Shown here: positions 40,841 to 48,946 of the stretch, one piece after another
How positions within the stretch are numbered: position 1 is the first letter of the stretch
Layout: every line of letters starts with the position of its first letter
Source: JBAZKK01 sp041650795
Lineage (GTDB): Bacteria > Omnitrophota > Gorgyraeia > Gygaellales > Profunditerraquicolaceae
DNA length: 64,000 bases
NCBI GenBank assembly: GCA_041650795.1
Contig: JBAZKK010000002.1
Location: 1 to 64,000, forward strand
Direction: 5' to 3'
The notes under the pieces: generated by a model
Seen by the model: the letters and a program-made list of their open reading frames with translations, nothing else
Databases searched by the model: none
What the model was told of the DNA's origin: nothing
Made by a program: the position numbers and the translations under genes

Positions 40841-41260
40841 ATGCCGGAATCCGGAGTAGGCCTTAAAAAAGAAAAGATGCTGCATGATAGGATGCGCGAG
40901 CTTGGGGTGAGGGAAGAGGATATTGTCGAAAAATTCAGCCGTTCCCAAGGGCCGGGTGGGCAGAACGTTAATAAGACCTCTACTTCCGTGTGGCTTAAGC
41001 ATGTCCCTACCGGTATACAGGTAAAGTGCCAGCAGGAACGTTCCCAGGCGCTCAACCGTTATATAGGGCGCAGGACCCTTTTGAATAAGATTGAAAATAT
41101 GATATTAGGGAGATTTTCCGAAGAGAGGAGGCGCATCGAGAAGATCCGCAGGCAGAAGCGCCGGCGTTCCCGCAGGGCGAAGATAAAAATCCTGGAGGCC
41201 AAGCGCCGCCAGGCAGAAAAGAAGGTCTTTCGGCAGAAGGTGCTAGGCCCTGATTATTAG
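40841..41260 (+). CDS. Stand-alone GGQ peptide-release-factor-like protein
   Basis: 139 residues with a class I release-factor catalytic domain: SRSQGPGGQNVNKTSTSVWL, with Gly39-Gly40-Gln41 as the peptidyl-tRNA hydrolysis motif, then HVPTGIQVKCQQERSQALN. There is no codon-recognition domain. The C-terminal 45 residues are extremely basic, as in ArfB/ICT1, where such a tail enters the empty mRNA channel of stalled ribosomes. A ribosome-rescue role is likely; PrfH or mtRF-R-like function is the alternative. It sits between two LPS gene blocks without an obvious link. Confidence 0.88.
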   Translation: MPESGVGLKKEKMLHDRMRELGVREEDIVEKFSRSQGPGGQNVNKTSTSVWLKHVPTGIQVKCQQERSQALNRYIGRRTLLNKIENMILGRFSEERRRIEKIRRQKRRRSRRAKIKILEAKRRQAEKKVFRQKVLGPDY

Positions 41261-41317
41261 AAACACTTTCCCGTTCAGGTTGGAAGGTGTTTCCCGATTG
41301 CCTCGGAAAGTGTTTCT
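41259..41317. repeat. Inverted-repeat element between the release-factor-like and DHS-like genes
   Basis: Perfect 13-bp inverted repeat AGAAACACTTTCC (41259-41271) and GGAAAGTGTTTCT (41305-41317). A third, slightly changed copy of the right arm (GGAAGGTGTTTCC) lies between them at about 41282-41294, so alternative hairpins are possible. No U-run of terminator type follows. It begins at the stop codon of the upstream gene. Unrelated in sequence to the AGGGACGGTTCT family. Confidence 0.75.
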
Positions 41318-41337
41318 GTTTAGGGAGGTTAAAAAGG

Positions 41338-41365
41338 TTGATTTAGCGGTATTTTATGATAAAAT
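41338..41365 (+). promoter_or_regulatory. Possible promoter of the DHS-like/heptose/Kdo operon
   Basis: TTGATT (41338-41343), 16-bp spacer, TAAAAT (41360-41365). The ATG is only 12 bases further, so the mRNA would be nearly leaderless. This fits the absence of a ribosome site before that ATG, but the prediction is weak. Confidence 0.35.
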
Positions 41366-41376
41366 TATAGCCTCGT

Positions 41377-42306
41377 ATGCTTAATATAAATAAGGTAAAG
41401 AGATATTCCATAAGAAAAAGGTATAGCAAGGTGGATAAGAGCAGTTTTGCCCATCCTCCTGCCAAGGGCAGGAGTTTTCTCGGGTTTTATCGTTGCCTTC
41501 CGCGGATCCTAAAGGCCCGTGATTTGCATGATGTGGTGGATGCGCTGGTAAAAGCCAAGCGTTCCAATAAAGGCGTAATATTTATGGCCGGCGCGCACGT
41601 GATTAAATGCGGCTTAAATCCGGTGCTGATTGAGTTAATCAAGAAAGGCGTCGTTACCTGTCTTTGCCTTAACGGCGCAGGCATGATTCATGACTTTGAG
41701 ATTGCCTTCCAGGGAAAGACCTCGGAGGACGTAGCCAGCAACCTCAAAACCGGCAGGTTCGGGATGGGCCGCGAAACAGCCGATTTTATCAACGGCGCAG
41801 CTAAAGAAGGGGTAGCAGCCGGCTTAGGGCTGGGAGCTTCCCTGGGTTCTAAGATATCATTTTCCAAATTGCCTTACCGCCAAAACAGCGTCATCTCTCA
41901 GGCGTATAAACATAAAGTCCCGGTGTGTGTCTTTATAGCAATCGGCACCGATATCATCCATCAGCATCCTTCGTTCGATCCCGCCCTGACCGCAGAAGGA
42001 AGCTTCAGGGATTTTCATCTTTTAGCAGAAGAGGTATCCGGACTTAACAGCGGGGGCGTGGTTTTAAATTTCGGCTCCGCCGTAATATTGCCGGAGGTAT
42101 TCCTTAAGGCATTGAACCTGGCGCGTAATCTGGGGATGAAGGTACGTAATTTTACGAGCGCAAATTTCGATATGAGTTACCATTACCGCCCGCATCAGAA
42201 CGTAGTATCAAGACCGGTTTCCTCCGGAGGGAAAGGTTATTATATCGTCGGCCACCACGAGATTATGCTGCCGCTTTTGGCACAGGCAGTGCTGGAAGAA
42301 CTATGA
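41377..42306 (+). CDS. Deoxyhypusine-synthase-like protein
   Basis: 309 residues of the deoxyhypusine synthase family: GAHVIKCGLNPVLIELIKKG (72-91), NGAGMIHDFEIAFQGKTSEDV (99-119) and a C-terminal GHHEIMLPLL. Eukaryotic and archaeal enzymes use NAD and spermidine to modify eIF5A. Bacteria lack eIF5A, and bacterial homologues are thought to act on polyamines. Aligned without gaps on RP(x)n...PLL, the human catalytic Lys329 falls on a proline here (region 271-300), though a Lys lies six residues further. The activity is therefore open. It overlaps the heptose kinase gene by 4 bp and probably heads that operon. Confidence 0.85.
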   Translation: MLNINKVKRYSIRKRYSKVDKSSFAHPPAKGRSFLGFYRCLPRILKARDLHDVVDALVKAKRSNKGVIFMAGAHVIKCGLNPVLIELIKKGVVTCLCLNGAGMIHDFEIAFQGKTSEDVASNLKTGRFGMGRETADFINGAAKEGVAAGLGLGASLGSKISFSKLPYRQNSVISQAYKHKVPVCVFIAIGTDIIHQHPSFDPALTAEGSFRDFHLLAEEVSGLNSGGVVLNFGSAVILPEVFLKALNLARNLGMKVRNFTSANFDMSYHYRPHQNVVSRPVSSGGKGYYIVGHHEIMLPLLAQAVLEEL

Positions 42307-43328
42307 ATGCCAAGCGCCTAAAGGAAATCGTCTCTAGATTCCACCGGAGCAGGATACTGGTAATCGGGGATTTGATACTGGATGAATATATCTGGGGAGA
42401 TGTGCAGAGGATTTCCCCCGAGGCCCCTGTCCCGGTGGTCTGGGCCAATAAGAGGACATTCGTGCCGGGCGGCTCCGCCAACGTCGCCAATAACATCTCT
42501 GCCCTGGACGGCAAGGTCTGGCTGCTGGGTGTCACGGGCAGCGATAAGAATTCCACTATCCTGCGCAGCGAATTAAAAAAAAGGGGTATAAATACCAAAG
42601 CGGTATTTACGGAGCCGAGGCGTCATACCACGGTTAAGACCCGCATAGTGGCCGGCCACCAGCAGATGGTAAGGGTGGATTGGGAGCATACCGATTCCCT
42701 CCCCAGCGCCTTAAACCGCAAAATCGCATCATTTATCAAGAACAATATCGGCGACTTTGACGCGGTGATTATCGAGGATTACGGAAAGGGAGTGATCAAC
42801 GCCCATCTTTTACAGGAGCTGTCGGATATCTGCCTCCGCAATAAAAAAATTATTACCGTTGACCCCAAGGAGGAAAATTTCCAGTATTATCGCGGGGTTA
42901 CCGCCATCACCCCCAACCGCAAAGAGTTGGAAAACGCCATCCGCGACCTTAAGGTCAGGGATACCACCAACACTTTCAGGGTGCATAATGACAAGCTCCT
43001 TAAGGATAGCGATATTGAGTTGGCAGCCCGCGAGATAATCAAGTATCTTTCGCTGGAATCTCTCCTGGTGACTCTCGGCGAGCATGGAATGCATCTTTTT
43101 GAAAAAGGGGGCCGTACCACGCGGATACCCACCGTAGCCCAGGAGGTCTTCGATGTCTCTGGCGCAGGTGATACCGTCATTTCGTGTTTTACGTTGGCGC
43201 TTGCATCGGGAGCCTCGAAACTGGAGGCAGCCTTCATAGCTAATTTTGCCGCAGGCATAGTAGTAAGCAAACTCGGCACCGCAGTAACCGACAGAAGGGA
43301 ATTACTGGCCAGGATACGGTCAGGTTAA
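42303..43328 (+). CDS. rfaE1: D-glycero-beta-D-manno-heptose-7-phosphate kinase
   Basis: 341 residues, PfkB-type kinase matching the N-terminal half of HldE: GDLILDEYIWGDVQRISPEAPVPVV, PGGSANVANNISAL, VDPKEENFQYYRG, TPNRKELE and the anion-hole motif DVSGAGDT. The C-terminal adenylyltransferase half of E. coli HldE is absent, so a separate HldC is expected elsewhere, as are GmhA and GmhB. Makes heptose 1,7-bisphosphate for the GT9 donors used by the neighbouring transferases. Confidence 0.94.
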   Translation: MNAKRLKEIVSRFHRSRILVIGDLILDEYIWGDVQRISPEAPVPVVWANKRTFVPGGSANVANNISALDGKVWLLGVTGSDKNSTILRSELKKRGINTKAVFTEPRRHTTVKTRIVAGHQQMVRVDWEHTDSLPSALNRKIASFIKNNIGDFDAVIIEDYGKGVINAHLLQELSDICLRNKKIITVDPKEENFQYYRGVTAITPNRKELENAIRDLKVRDTTNTFRVHNDKLLKDSDIELAAREIIKYLSLESLLVTLGEHGMHLFEKGGRTTRIPTVAQEVFDVSGAGDTVISCFTLALASGASKLEAAFIANFAAGIVVSKLGTAVTDRRELLARIRSG

Positions 43329-43339
43329 TTTTTAAGGCA

Positions 43340-44083
43340 ATGAATGTTATCGGAGTAATACCGGCAAGATATTCATCTACCAGGTTTAACGGTAAGGTCC
43401 TGGCGGACCTTTGCGGCAGGCCGCTCCTGCAGCACGTTTGGGAGCGGGCAAGGGGGGCCAGGCTTCTGGATGACCTCATAGTTGCCTGTGACGACGAGAG
43501 GGTTTTTCAGGCAGCCGGCGGCTTCGGGGCCAAGGCTGTGATGACTGCCAGGGCTCATGTCTCTGGCACGGACAGGATCTCGGAGGTAGTAAACCCCCTG
43601 GATGTCAGGATAGTAATCAATATCCAGGCGGATGAGCCGCTGATACATCCTACGATGATAGACGCTTTAGCCCAGACGCTCCTGGATGACAGCTCGCTTT
43701 CCATGGCTACCCTGATGCAGAAGATAGACGATACCGCTCTGATTCGCGACCCGCATGCCGTTAAGGTGGTGGTGGATAAGAACGGATTCGCTTTATATTT
43801 TTCCCGTGCCCCCATCCCGTTCTGTGCTCCCAACTCGGAGGTCAGGGATCCAGCTTATTATAAGCATATCGGATTATACGGTTACACCAAGGATTTCCTT
43901 TTTGTTTATAAAAATCTCCCCGTCTCCAGGTTAGAAGAGATTGAGAGGCTTGAGCAGCTCAGGGTGCTCGAGGGGGGCTATCGCATAAAGGTTATCGAGA
44001 CCAAACACGACACTATCGGGGTGGATACGCCCGAGGACCTTGAAAGGGTAAGGCAGTATCTGGAGAACAGGAAGGGGCAATGA
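43340..44083 (+). CDS. kdsB: CMP-Kdo synthetase
   Basis: 247 residues. Activates Kdo with CTP. The N-terminal nucleotide site IPARYSSTRFNGKVLADLCGRPLLQHV, ACDDERV, TGTDRISEV-type block (here SGTDRISEV), NIQADEPLI and HIGLYGYTKDFL are all typical of KdsB. Twelve bases after the heptose kinase gene and two before kdsA. Confidence 0.97.
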   Translation: MNVIGVIPARYSSTRFNGKVLADLCGRPLLQHVWERARGARLLDDLIVACDDERVFQAAGGFGAKAVMTARAHVSGTDRISEVVNPLDVRIVINIQADEPLIHPTMIDALAQTLLDDSSLSMATLMQKIDDTALIRDPHAVKVVVDKNGFALYFSRAPIPFCAPNSEVRDPAYYKHIGLYGYTKDFLFVYKNLPVSRLEEIERLEQLRVLEGGYRIKVIETKHDTIGVDTPEDLERVRQYLENRKGQ

Positions 44084-44084
44084 G

Positions 44085-44903
44085 ATGCGGACGGTAAAGA
44101 TAGGCAATATCAGAATCGGCAGGGCGAGCCGCCTGGTTTTAATCGCCGGCCCCTGCGTATTGGAGTCGGAACGCATGGCAATAGAGGCGGCCCGCAAGAT
44201 CAAGGACATCACCCACAGACTCAATATCCCCTATATTTTTAAATCCAGTTTTGATAAAGCCAACCGCCTCTCGGTAGATTCTTATCGCGGGCCGGGGATT
44301 AAAAAGGGGCTCGAGATGCTTGCCAAGGTAAAGGAGAAGGTAGGCGTCCCCATCCTAAGTGACATCCATTGCCAGAAGGAGATAAAGGAGGCGGCCGAGG
44401 TTTTGGATATTATTCAGATACCGGCTTTCCTCTGCCGTCAGACCGATATAGTGCTGGCAGCGGCGATGACCCAGAGGGTAATCAATATCAAGAAAGGGCA
44501 GTTCCTGGCGCCCTGGGATATTATGCCGATTGTGCGTAAGATCGAGTCTACCGGAAACCGCAGGATAATCATTACCGAGCGCGGGGTATCCTTCGGTTAC
44601 AATAACCTTGTTTCGGACTTCAGGGCCTTAAAGATTATCAGGGATTCCGGATATCCGGTTATCTACGATGCCACCCATAGCGTGCAGTTGCCGGGAGGCA
44701 AGGGCGATTGCTCCGGAGGTCAGCGTGAATTCGTTGGTTCGCTTTCGCGCGCCGCAGTGGCTTTCGGCTGCGACGGGCTCTTTCTTGAGGTCCACCCCGA
44801 CCCCGATAATGCCCCTTGTGACGGTCCGAACATGATAGCGCTCTCAGACCTGGAGAAATTATTGAAACAGATCAAAAGGATAGAAGGTGTGTTATGGCGA
44901 TAA
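44085..44903 (+). CDS. kdsA: Kdo-8-phosphate synthase
   Basis: 272 residues, condensing arabinose 5-phosphate and PEP. IAGPCVLES, FKSSFDKANRLS, SYRGPGIKKGL, DIHCQKEI, PAFLCRQTD and ERGVSFGYNNLV are family signatures. The cysteine after IAGP is characteristic of metal-dependent KdsA enzymes (metal-free ones have Asn there), so a divalent metal is likely needed. Overlaps kdsD by 10 bp. Confidence 0.97.
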   Translation: MRTVKIGNIRIGRASRLVLIAGPCVLESERMAIEAARKIKDITHRLNIPYIFKSSFDKANRLSVDSYRGPGIKKGLEMLAKVKEKVGVPILSDIHCQKEIKEAAEVLDIIQIPAFLCRQTDIVLAAAMTQRVINIKKGQFLAPWDIMPIVRKIESTGNRRIIITERGVSFGYNNLVSDFRALKIIRDSGYPVIYDATHSVQLPGGKGDCSGGQREFVGSLSRAAVAFGCDGLFLEVHPDPDNAPCDGPNMIALSDLEKLLKQIKRIEGVLWR

Positions 44904-45862
44904 ACGTGTTGAAGCGAGCTAAAGAGGTTCTCAGTATCGAGGCCAAGGCGATCAGCGACCTCAAAAACAGGATTAACCGCGATTTTCAAAAGGCGGTGCA
45001 GATTATCATGAATACCAGGGGTAGAGTAGTGGTCAGCGGCATGGGCAAGGCCGGCATTATTGCCCAGAAGCTTTCCGCGACCCTCTCCTCTACCGGTACC
45101 CCGAGCTTATTCTTGCATTCAGCCGAGGCTATCCATGGGGACCTGGGACGCGTGGTTTCGGATGACACCGTGATTATACTGTCTAACAGCGGAGAGACGG
45201 ACGAGGTCAAAAAGTTCCTCCCGCTTCTTAAAAAAATAGGCGTGCCTATCATTTCTCTGACCGGCAACACCCGTTCTGTGCTGGCGCGTTACAGCGACGT
45301 GGTTTTAAATAGCGCGGTGGAAAAAGAGGCCTGCCCGTTGGGCCTGGCTCCTACCGCCTCTACTACCGCGATGCTGGCAATGGCTGACGCACTGGCAGTG
45401 TGCCTCCTGGAACTGAAGGGTTTCAAGGAGAAGGACTTCGCTTTTTACCACCCCGGCGGCCTGCTCGGCAGGAGGCTCCTTTTGAAAGTAGGAGATATCA
45501 TGCGCACCGGCAGCTCCCACGCCGTGGTGCCTAAAGACAAAAAGGTCTCCGAGGTTTTATTTAAAATAACCCATTCCCGCGCCGGAAGCGCTACGGTGGT
45601 AGACAAAAACGGGAAACTGGCCGGTATTTTTACGGACGGTGACCTGCGCAGGCACCTGGAGGCTGACCCCGACCTTGCCAGGCGTAAGGTCAAGGACGTA
45701 ATGACCAAAAACCCCATTGCGGTCAAGCCCCAGATGCTGGCGGCGGAGGCAATGCGGATCCTGGAAGGCAGGAATATTGACGAGGTACCGGTAATCGACG
45801 ATAAAGGCAGGCCCGTCGGGGTTCTGGACGTGCAGGATTTATTGAAAGCGGGACTAGTTTAA
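44894..45862 (+). CDS. kdsD: Arabinose-5-phosphate isomerase (KdsD/KpsF)
   Basis: 322 residues. SIS domain about 35-200 (VVSGMGKAGIIAQKLSATLSSTGTPS, HSAEAIHGDLGRV, LSNSGETDEV) followed by two CBS domains (DIMRTGSSHAV onward, VKDVMTKNPIAV onward). Converts ribulose 5-phosphate to arabinose 5-phosphate for KdsA. The stop is directly followed by the kdsC ATG. Confidence 0.96.
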   Translation: MAINVLKRAKEVLSIEAKAISDLKNRINRDFQKAVQIIMNTRGRVVVSGMGKAGIIAQKLSATLSSTGTPSLFLHSAEAIHGDLGRVVSDDTVIILSNSGETDEVKKFLPLLKKIGVPIISLTGNTRSVLARYSDVVLNSAVEKEACPLGLAPTASTTAMLAMADALAVCLLELKGFKEKDFAFYHPGGLLGRRLLLKVGDIMRTGSSHAVVPKDKKVSEVLFKITHSRAGSATVVDKNGKLAGIFTDGDLRRHLEADPDLARRKVKDVMTKNPIAVKPQMLAAEAMRILEGRNIDEVPVIDDKGRPVGVLDVQDLLKAGLV

Positions 45863-46408
45863 ATGAACGACGCCAACGCGCTTGATGTCAATATCGCGGC
45901 AAAGGCAGCCAAGGTCAAGCTTCTCCTTCTTGACGTAGACGGTGTTTTAACCGACGGCCGCATCATCTATGACTCCAAGGGCCGCGATTCAAAATTCTTC
46001 GACGTTCACGACGGGATGGGGGTTTACCTTTTGTACCGCGCCGGCATCCCCACTGTCCTCATTACCGCCAAGAGCTCGCGCTCAATCAGGCCGCGCGCCA
46101 GGGATATGCGGGTCTCCGAGGTATTCGCGGACATCTCTCCTAAGAGCGCGGTGCTGGATAGGATCTTGAAGAAATACCGCCTGACTTGCGACCAGATATG
46201 CTTTGTGGGCGATGACCTGGTAGACCTTTGCCTGATGAAGAAGGTGGGGTTTGCGGTAGCAGTCTTCAACGCCTCCCCGGAGATAAAACAGGCAGCCTCT
46301 TACATTACCATCAGGCACGGAGGAAGAGGCGCGGTGCGCGAGGTCAGCGAGTTGATCCTTAAATCCAAGGGCAGATGGAAAGAAATGGTCCGCCTCTATG
46401 ATATCTAA
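45863..46408 (+). CDS. kdsC: Kdo-8-phosphate phosphatase
   Basis: 181 residues, tetrameric C0-type HAD phosphatase. Motif I LLLDVDGVLTDG with Asp24 and Asp26, then HDGMGVYLL, the TAKSSRSIRPRARD loop, and FVGDDLVDLCLM motif IV. Releases phosphate from Kdo-8-P. Completes the kdsB-A-D-C set and overlaps the LptC-LptA gene by 11 bp. Confidence 0.96.
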   Translation: MNDANALDVNIAAKAAKVKLLLLDVDGVLTDGRIIYDSKGRDSKFFDVHDGMGVYLLYRAGIPTVLITAKSSRSIRPRARDMRVSEVFADISPKSAVLDRILKKYRLTCDQICFVGDDLVDLCLMKKVGFAVAVFNASPEIKQAASYITIRHGGRGAVREVSELILKSKGRWKEMVRLYDI

Positions 46409-47336
46409 ATGCCTCATATGGATATCGGCACTCTTTTTATCGTGCGGTGCACCTTTATACGCGTTGGACAGCGGGGCGCTTGAGTCGGCTCAGCAGATTA
46501 ATGAATTCTCGCTGGCCGGTTATGGCGAGAAAGGCAAGAAGACCTGGGACCTAAGCGCCCACTCCGCGGACATCTTTGATAATATCGTAAAATTAAAAGA
46601 AATAACCGGCAACCTCTACGGAGACAGCGAGGATATCGCCTTGAGCGCCAGGAAAGGGGATTTCGATAAAGTAAATTCCCGGGTTCACCTGGAGGACGAG
46701 GTAGTTATCACCAGCTCCGGAGGAGCGAGGCTCACTACCGATAGCCTGGATTGGGACCGCAAAAAGCAGGTTGTCTCTACCAAAGAGCTTGTAAATATCG
46801 AGAAAGGAAACATGGTTACCAGCGGTCGAGGCGCGACAGGCAATACCGATTTAAAACGCGTCAACCTTAACGAGGACGTCAAGGTGGAGATAACGCAGGA
46901 AGAAAAAGCGCCATCGCCGTCCGATAAGAAGGTCGGCGGCGAAAAAATCACCATTACCTGCGACGGGGCGCTTGAGGTGGATTACGAAAAAAATGTTGCA
47001 GTGTTCAATAAAAATGTTAAAGTAGTAAGGCATGACCTGGAGATCGACAGCGACACAATGGAGGTTTATTTCATACCTTCCCGCAAAGATGCCGAAGGCG
47101 GCTTCTCGGGCACCGGGGAAAAAGCGGCCGGCGCCGGCGATATGAGCGCCGCGGCAATGGGCAATAGCATAGACAGGATTATCGCGCGCGGAAATGTCAG
47201 GATTGTGCGCGGGGATAACGTCTCTTATAGTGATGAAGCGATGTATAGCAGCCTGGATAAGAAGATTACGCTCTTGGGCAAACCCAGGCTCATAATTTAT
47301 TCGGCGGAGGAGCTTAATGCACCTGCTGGAAATTAA
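46398..47336 (+). CDS. LptC-LptA fusion, periplasmic LPS transport protein
   Basis: 312 residues. Signal peptide or anchor about 1-22 (LIWISALFLSCGAPLYA). About 30-165 has LptC-type beta-jellyroll character (FSLAGYGEKGKKTWDLSAHSADI, LEDEVVITSSGGARLTTDSLDW). About 180-310 is an OstA/LptA repeat (ITITCDGALEVDYEKNVAVFNKNVKV, IDRIIARGNVRIVRGDNVSYSDEAMYSSLDKKITLLGKPRLI). In E. coli these are two proteins that stack to form the periplasmic bridge. Here one chain could supply both segments. Overlaps lptB by 20 bp. Confidence 0.85.
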   Translation: MISKCLIWISALFLSCGAPLYALDSGALESAQQINEFSLAGYGEKGKKTWDLSAHSADIFDNIVKLKEITGNLYGDSEDIALSARKGDFDKVNSRVHLEDEVVITSSGGARLTTDSLDWDRKKQVVSTKELVNIEKGNMVTSGRGATGNTDLKRVNLNEDVKVEITQEEKAPSPSDKKVGGEKITITCDGALEVDYEKNVAVFNKNVKVVRHDLEIDSDTMEVYFIPSRKDAEGGFSGTGEKAAGAGDMSAAAMGNSIDRIIARGNVRIVRGDNVSYSDEAMYSSLDKKITLLGKPRLIIYSAEELNAPAGN

Positions 47337-48039
47337 GGCCATCACCAAGTCCTACGACGGCAGGCAGGTCGTTAAAGGAATAGACCTTTTAGTCAAGCGC
47401 GGGGAGATCGTAGGGCTCTTGGGCCCTAACGGCGCAGGCAAGACTACCACTTTCTATATGGTGGTGGGGATTGTTTCCCCGGATAACGGCAGGATTGTTT
47501 TTGATAACCAGGACATCACGAGGCTGCCCATACACGAACGCGCCCGTTACGGCATCGGTTACCTTTCGCAGGAACCGTCGATTTTCAGGAAATTGAGCGT
47601 ACGCGATAATATCATGGCAATCTTGGAAACCCTGCCGATAACCAGGCATGAGAGGGAGGAGAGGCTGGGGGAGCTTCTTAAGGAGCTCAACATATCGCAT
47701 CTGGCGAAGAATAAGGCCTATACCTTGTCCGGCGGAGAGAGGAGGCGCCTGGAGATTACCAGGGCGTTGGTGAGCAACCCGTCCTTTATACTGCTGGATG
47801 AGCCTTTTTCCGGAATCGACCCTATCGTAGTCAGCGAGGCCCAGGAGATTATCAAGGAACTTAGGACCAAGGGGCTGGGGATTTTATTGACAGACCACAA
47901 TGTGCGCGAGACCCTTTCCATTACCGACCGGGCATACCTGATAGCCGACGGCAGGATACTTATTTCCGGCACGGCGCAGGATTTGATCGCCGACCCTAAG
48001 GCGCGCGAGCTGTATCTGGGCGAAAAGTTCAGCATGTAA
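47317..48039 (+). CDS. lptB: LPS export ABC transporter ATP-binding protein
   Basis: 240 residues. Walker A GPNGAGKTT (36-44), Q-loop LSQEPSIFRKLSVRDNI, signature LSGGERRRLEITRAL, Walker B FILLDEPFSGIDPIVV and the switch His in LLTDHNVRET. The GVGYL(P/S)QE and HNVRETL segments are specific for LptB. Powers LPS extraction with LptF/G, which are not in the window. Closes the LPS block. Confidence 0.97.
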   Translation: MHLLEIKAITKSYDGRQVVKGIDLLVKRGEIVGLLGPNGAGKTTTFYMVVGIVSPDNGRIVFDNQDITRLPIHERARYGIGYLSQEPSIFRKLSVRDNIMAILETLPITRHEREERLGELLKELNISHLAKNKAYTLSGGERRRLEITRALVSNPSFILLDEPFSGIDPIVVSEAQEIIKELRTKGLGILLTDHNVRETLSITDRAYLIADGRILISGTAQDLIADPKARELYLGEKFSM

Positions 48040-48056
48040 GGAGAGTTATCTAAGAT

Positions 48057-48935
48057 ATGAAGACAGAGATCAAGAAAATCGACGGTACCAAAAGAGAATT
48101 GCACATCGAGGTGGAAGGGGATGTCGTCAACAATAAATTCGACGACGTATTGAAAAAAATAGGCCAGGAAGCAAAGGTAGCGGGTTTCAGGCCGGGGCAT
48201 GCCCCCCGCGATGTCATCGAGAAACATTATTCCTCCCAGGCCCATGAGCAGGTGCTGAAGGAGCTTATCCCGGATGTCTATAACCAGGCGATAGAGAAGG
48301 AGGGGCTTGATGTAATCGAACTGCCGAATATCTACGACGTTAAGCTCACCCGTAGCAATCTCGCTTTCAAGGCGGCGGTAGAGGTTACCCCGGAAATAAA
48401 ACTCGGTAATTATAAAGGCATAAAGGTCGAATATAAAAATATCGAGGTTACGCCGGAAGAGCTAAAGCGCCGCATAGATTCCTTAAGGGAATCACGCAAG
48501 GCCCAGGAGGCCGACGATAGCTTTGCCAGGGGGCTCGGATATCCTGGTCTGGCTGAACTGGAGAAGACGCTATCCCAACAGGTCTTTCTGGAGAAGGAAA
48601 AGCAACAGCACCGCAGGATCGAGGAGAACTTAATCGAGGCGCTTACAAAACAGGCAGATTTCAAGCTCCCGGAGTCGATGGTAAAGAGGCAATTGGAGGA
48701 TTTCCTGCGTAGGGCAAAGCTGGACCTGGCGTTAAAAGGCGTTGCGCGAGAGAAGATTGACGAGAATGAAGGGGAATTGAAAAAAGATTTGGAGCCAGAG
48801 GCCCGTTCACAGGTCAGGACCTATCTTGTCCTGGCGGCGGTGGCGCGCAAGGAGAATATCGCTATAAATGACGAGATGCCGGCGAAGGTATTGGAATTCC
48901 TTTTAAGAGAGGCCAGTTGGCAGCAGGTAAAATAA
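48057..48935 (+). CDS. tig: Trigger factor variant lacking the PPIase domain
   Basis: 292 residues against about 430-450 for usual trigger factors. The N-terminal ribosome-binding domain is intact, with the signature GFRPGHAPRDVIEKHY (43-58). Where the FKBP-type prolyl isomerase should follow (about 150-245) the chain passes directly, near SLRESRKAQEADDSFARG, into the helical C-terminal chaperone domain. The frame is continuous with no remnant, so this is a real domain loss rather than a frameshift. It can be expected to bind nascent chains without isomerase activity. Located just before clpP, the usual tig-clpP order. Confidence 0.9.
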   Translation: MKTEIKKIDGTKRELHIEVEGDVVNNKFDDVLKKIGQEAKVAGFRPGHAPRDVIEKHYSSQAHEQVLKELIPDVYNQAIEKEGLDVIELPNIYDVKLTRSNLAFKAAVEVTPEIKLGNYKGIKVEYKNIEVTPEELKRRIDSLRESRKAQEADDSFARGLGYPGLAELEKTLSQQVFLEKEKQQHRRIEENLIEALTKQADFKLPESMVKRQLEDFLRRAKLDLALKGVAREKIDENEGELKKDLEPEARSQVRTYLVLAAVARKENIAINDEMPAKVLEFLLREASWQQVK

Positions 48936-48946
48936 GGGAGGCACAG

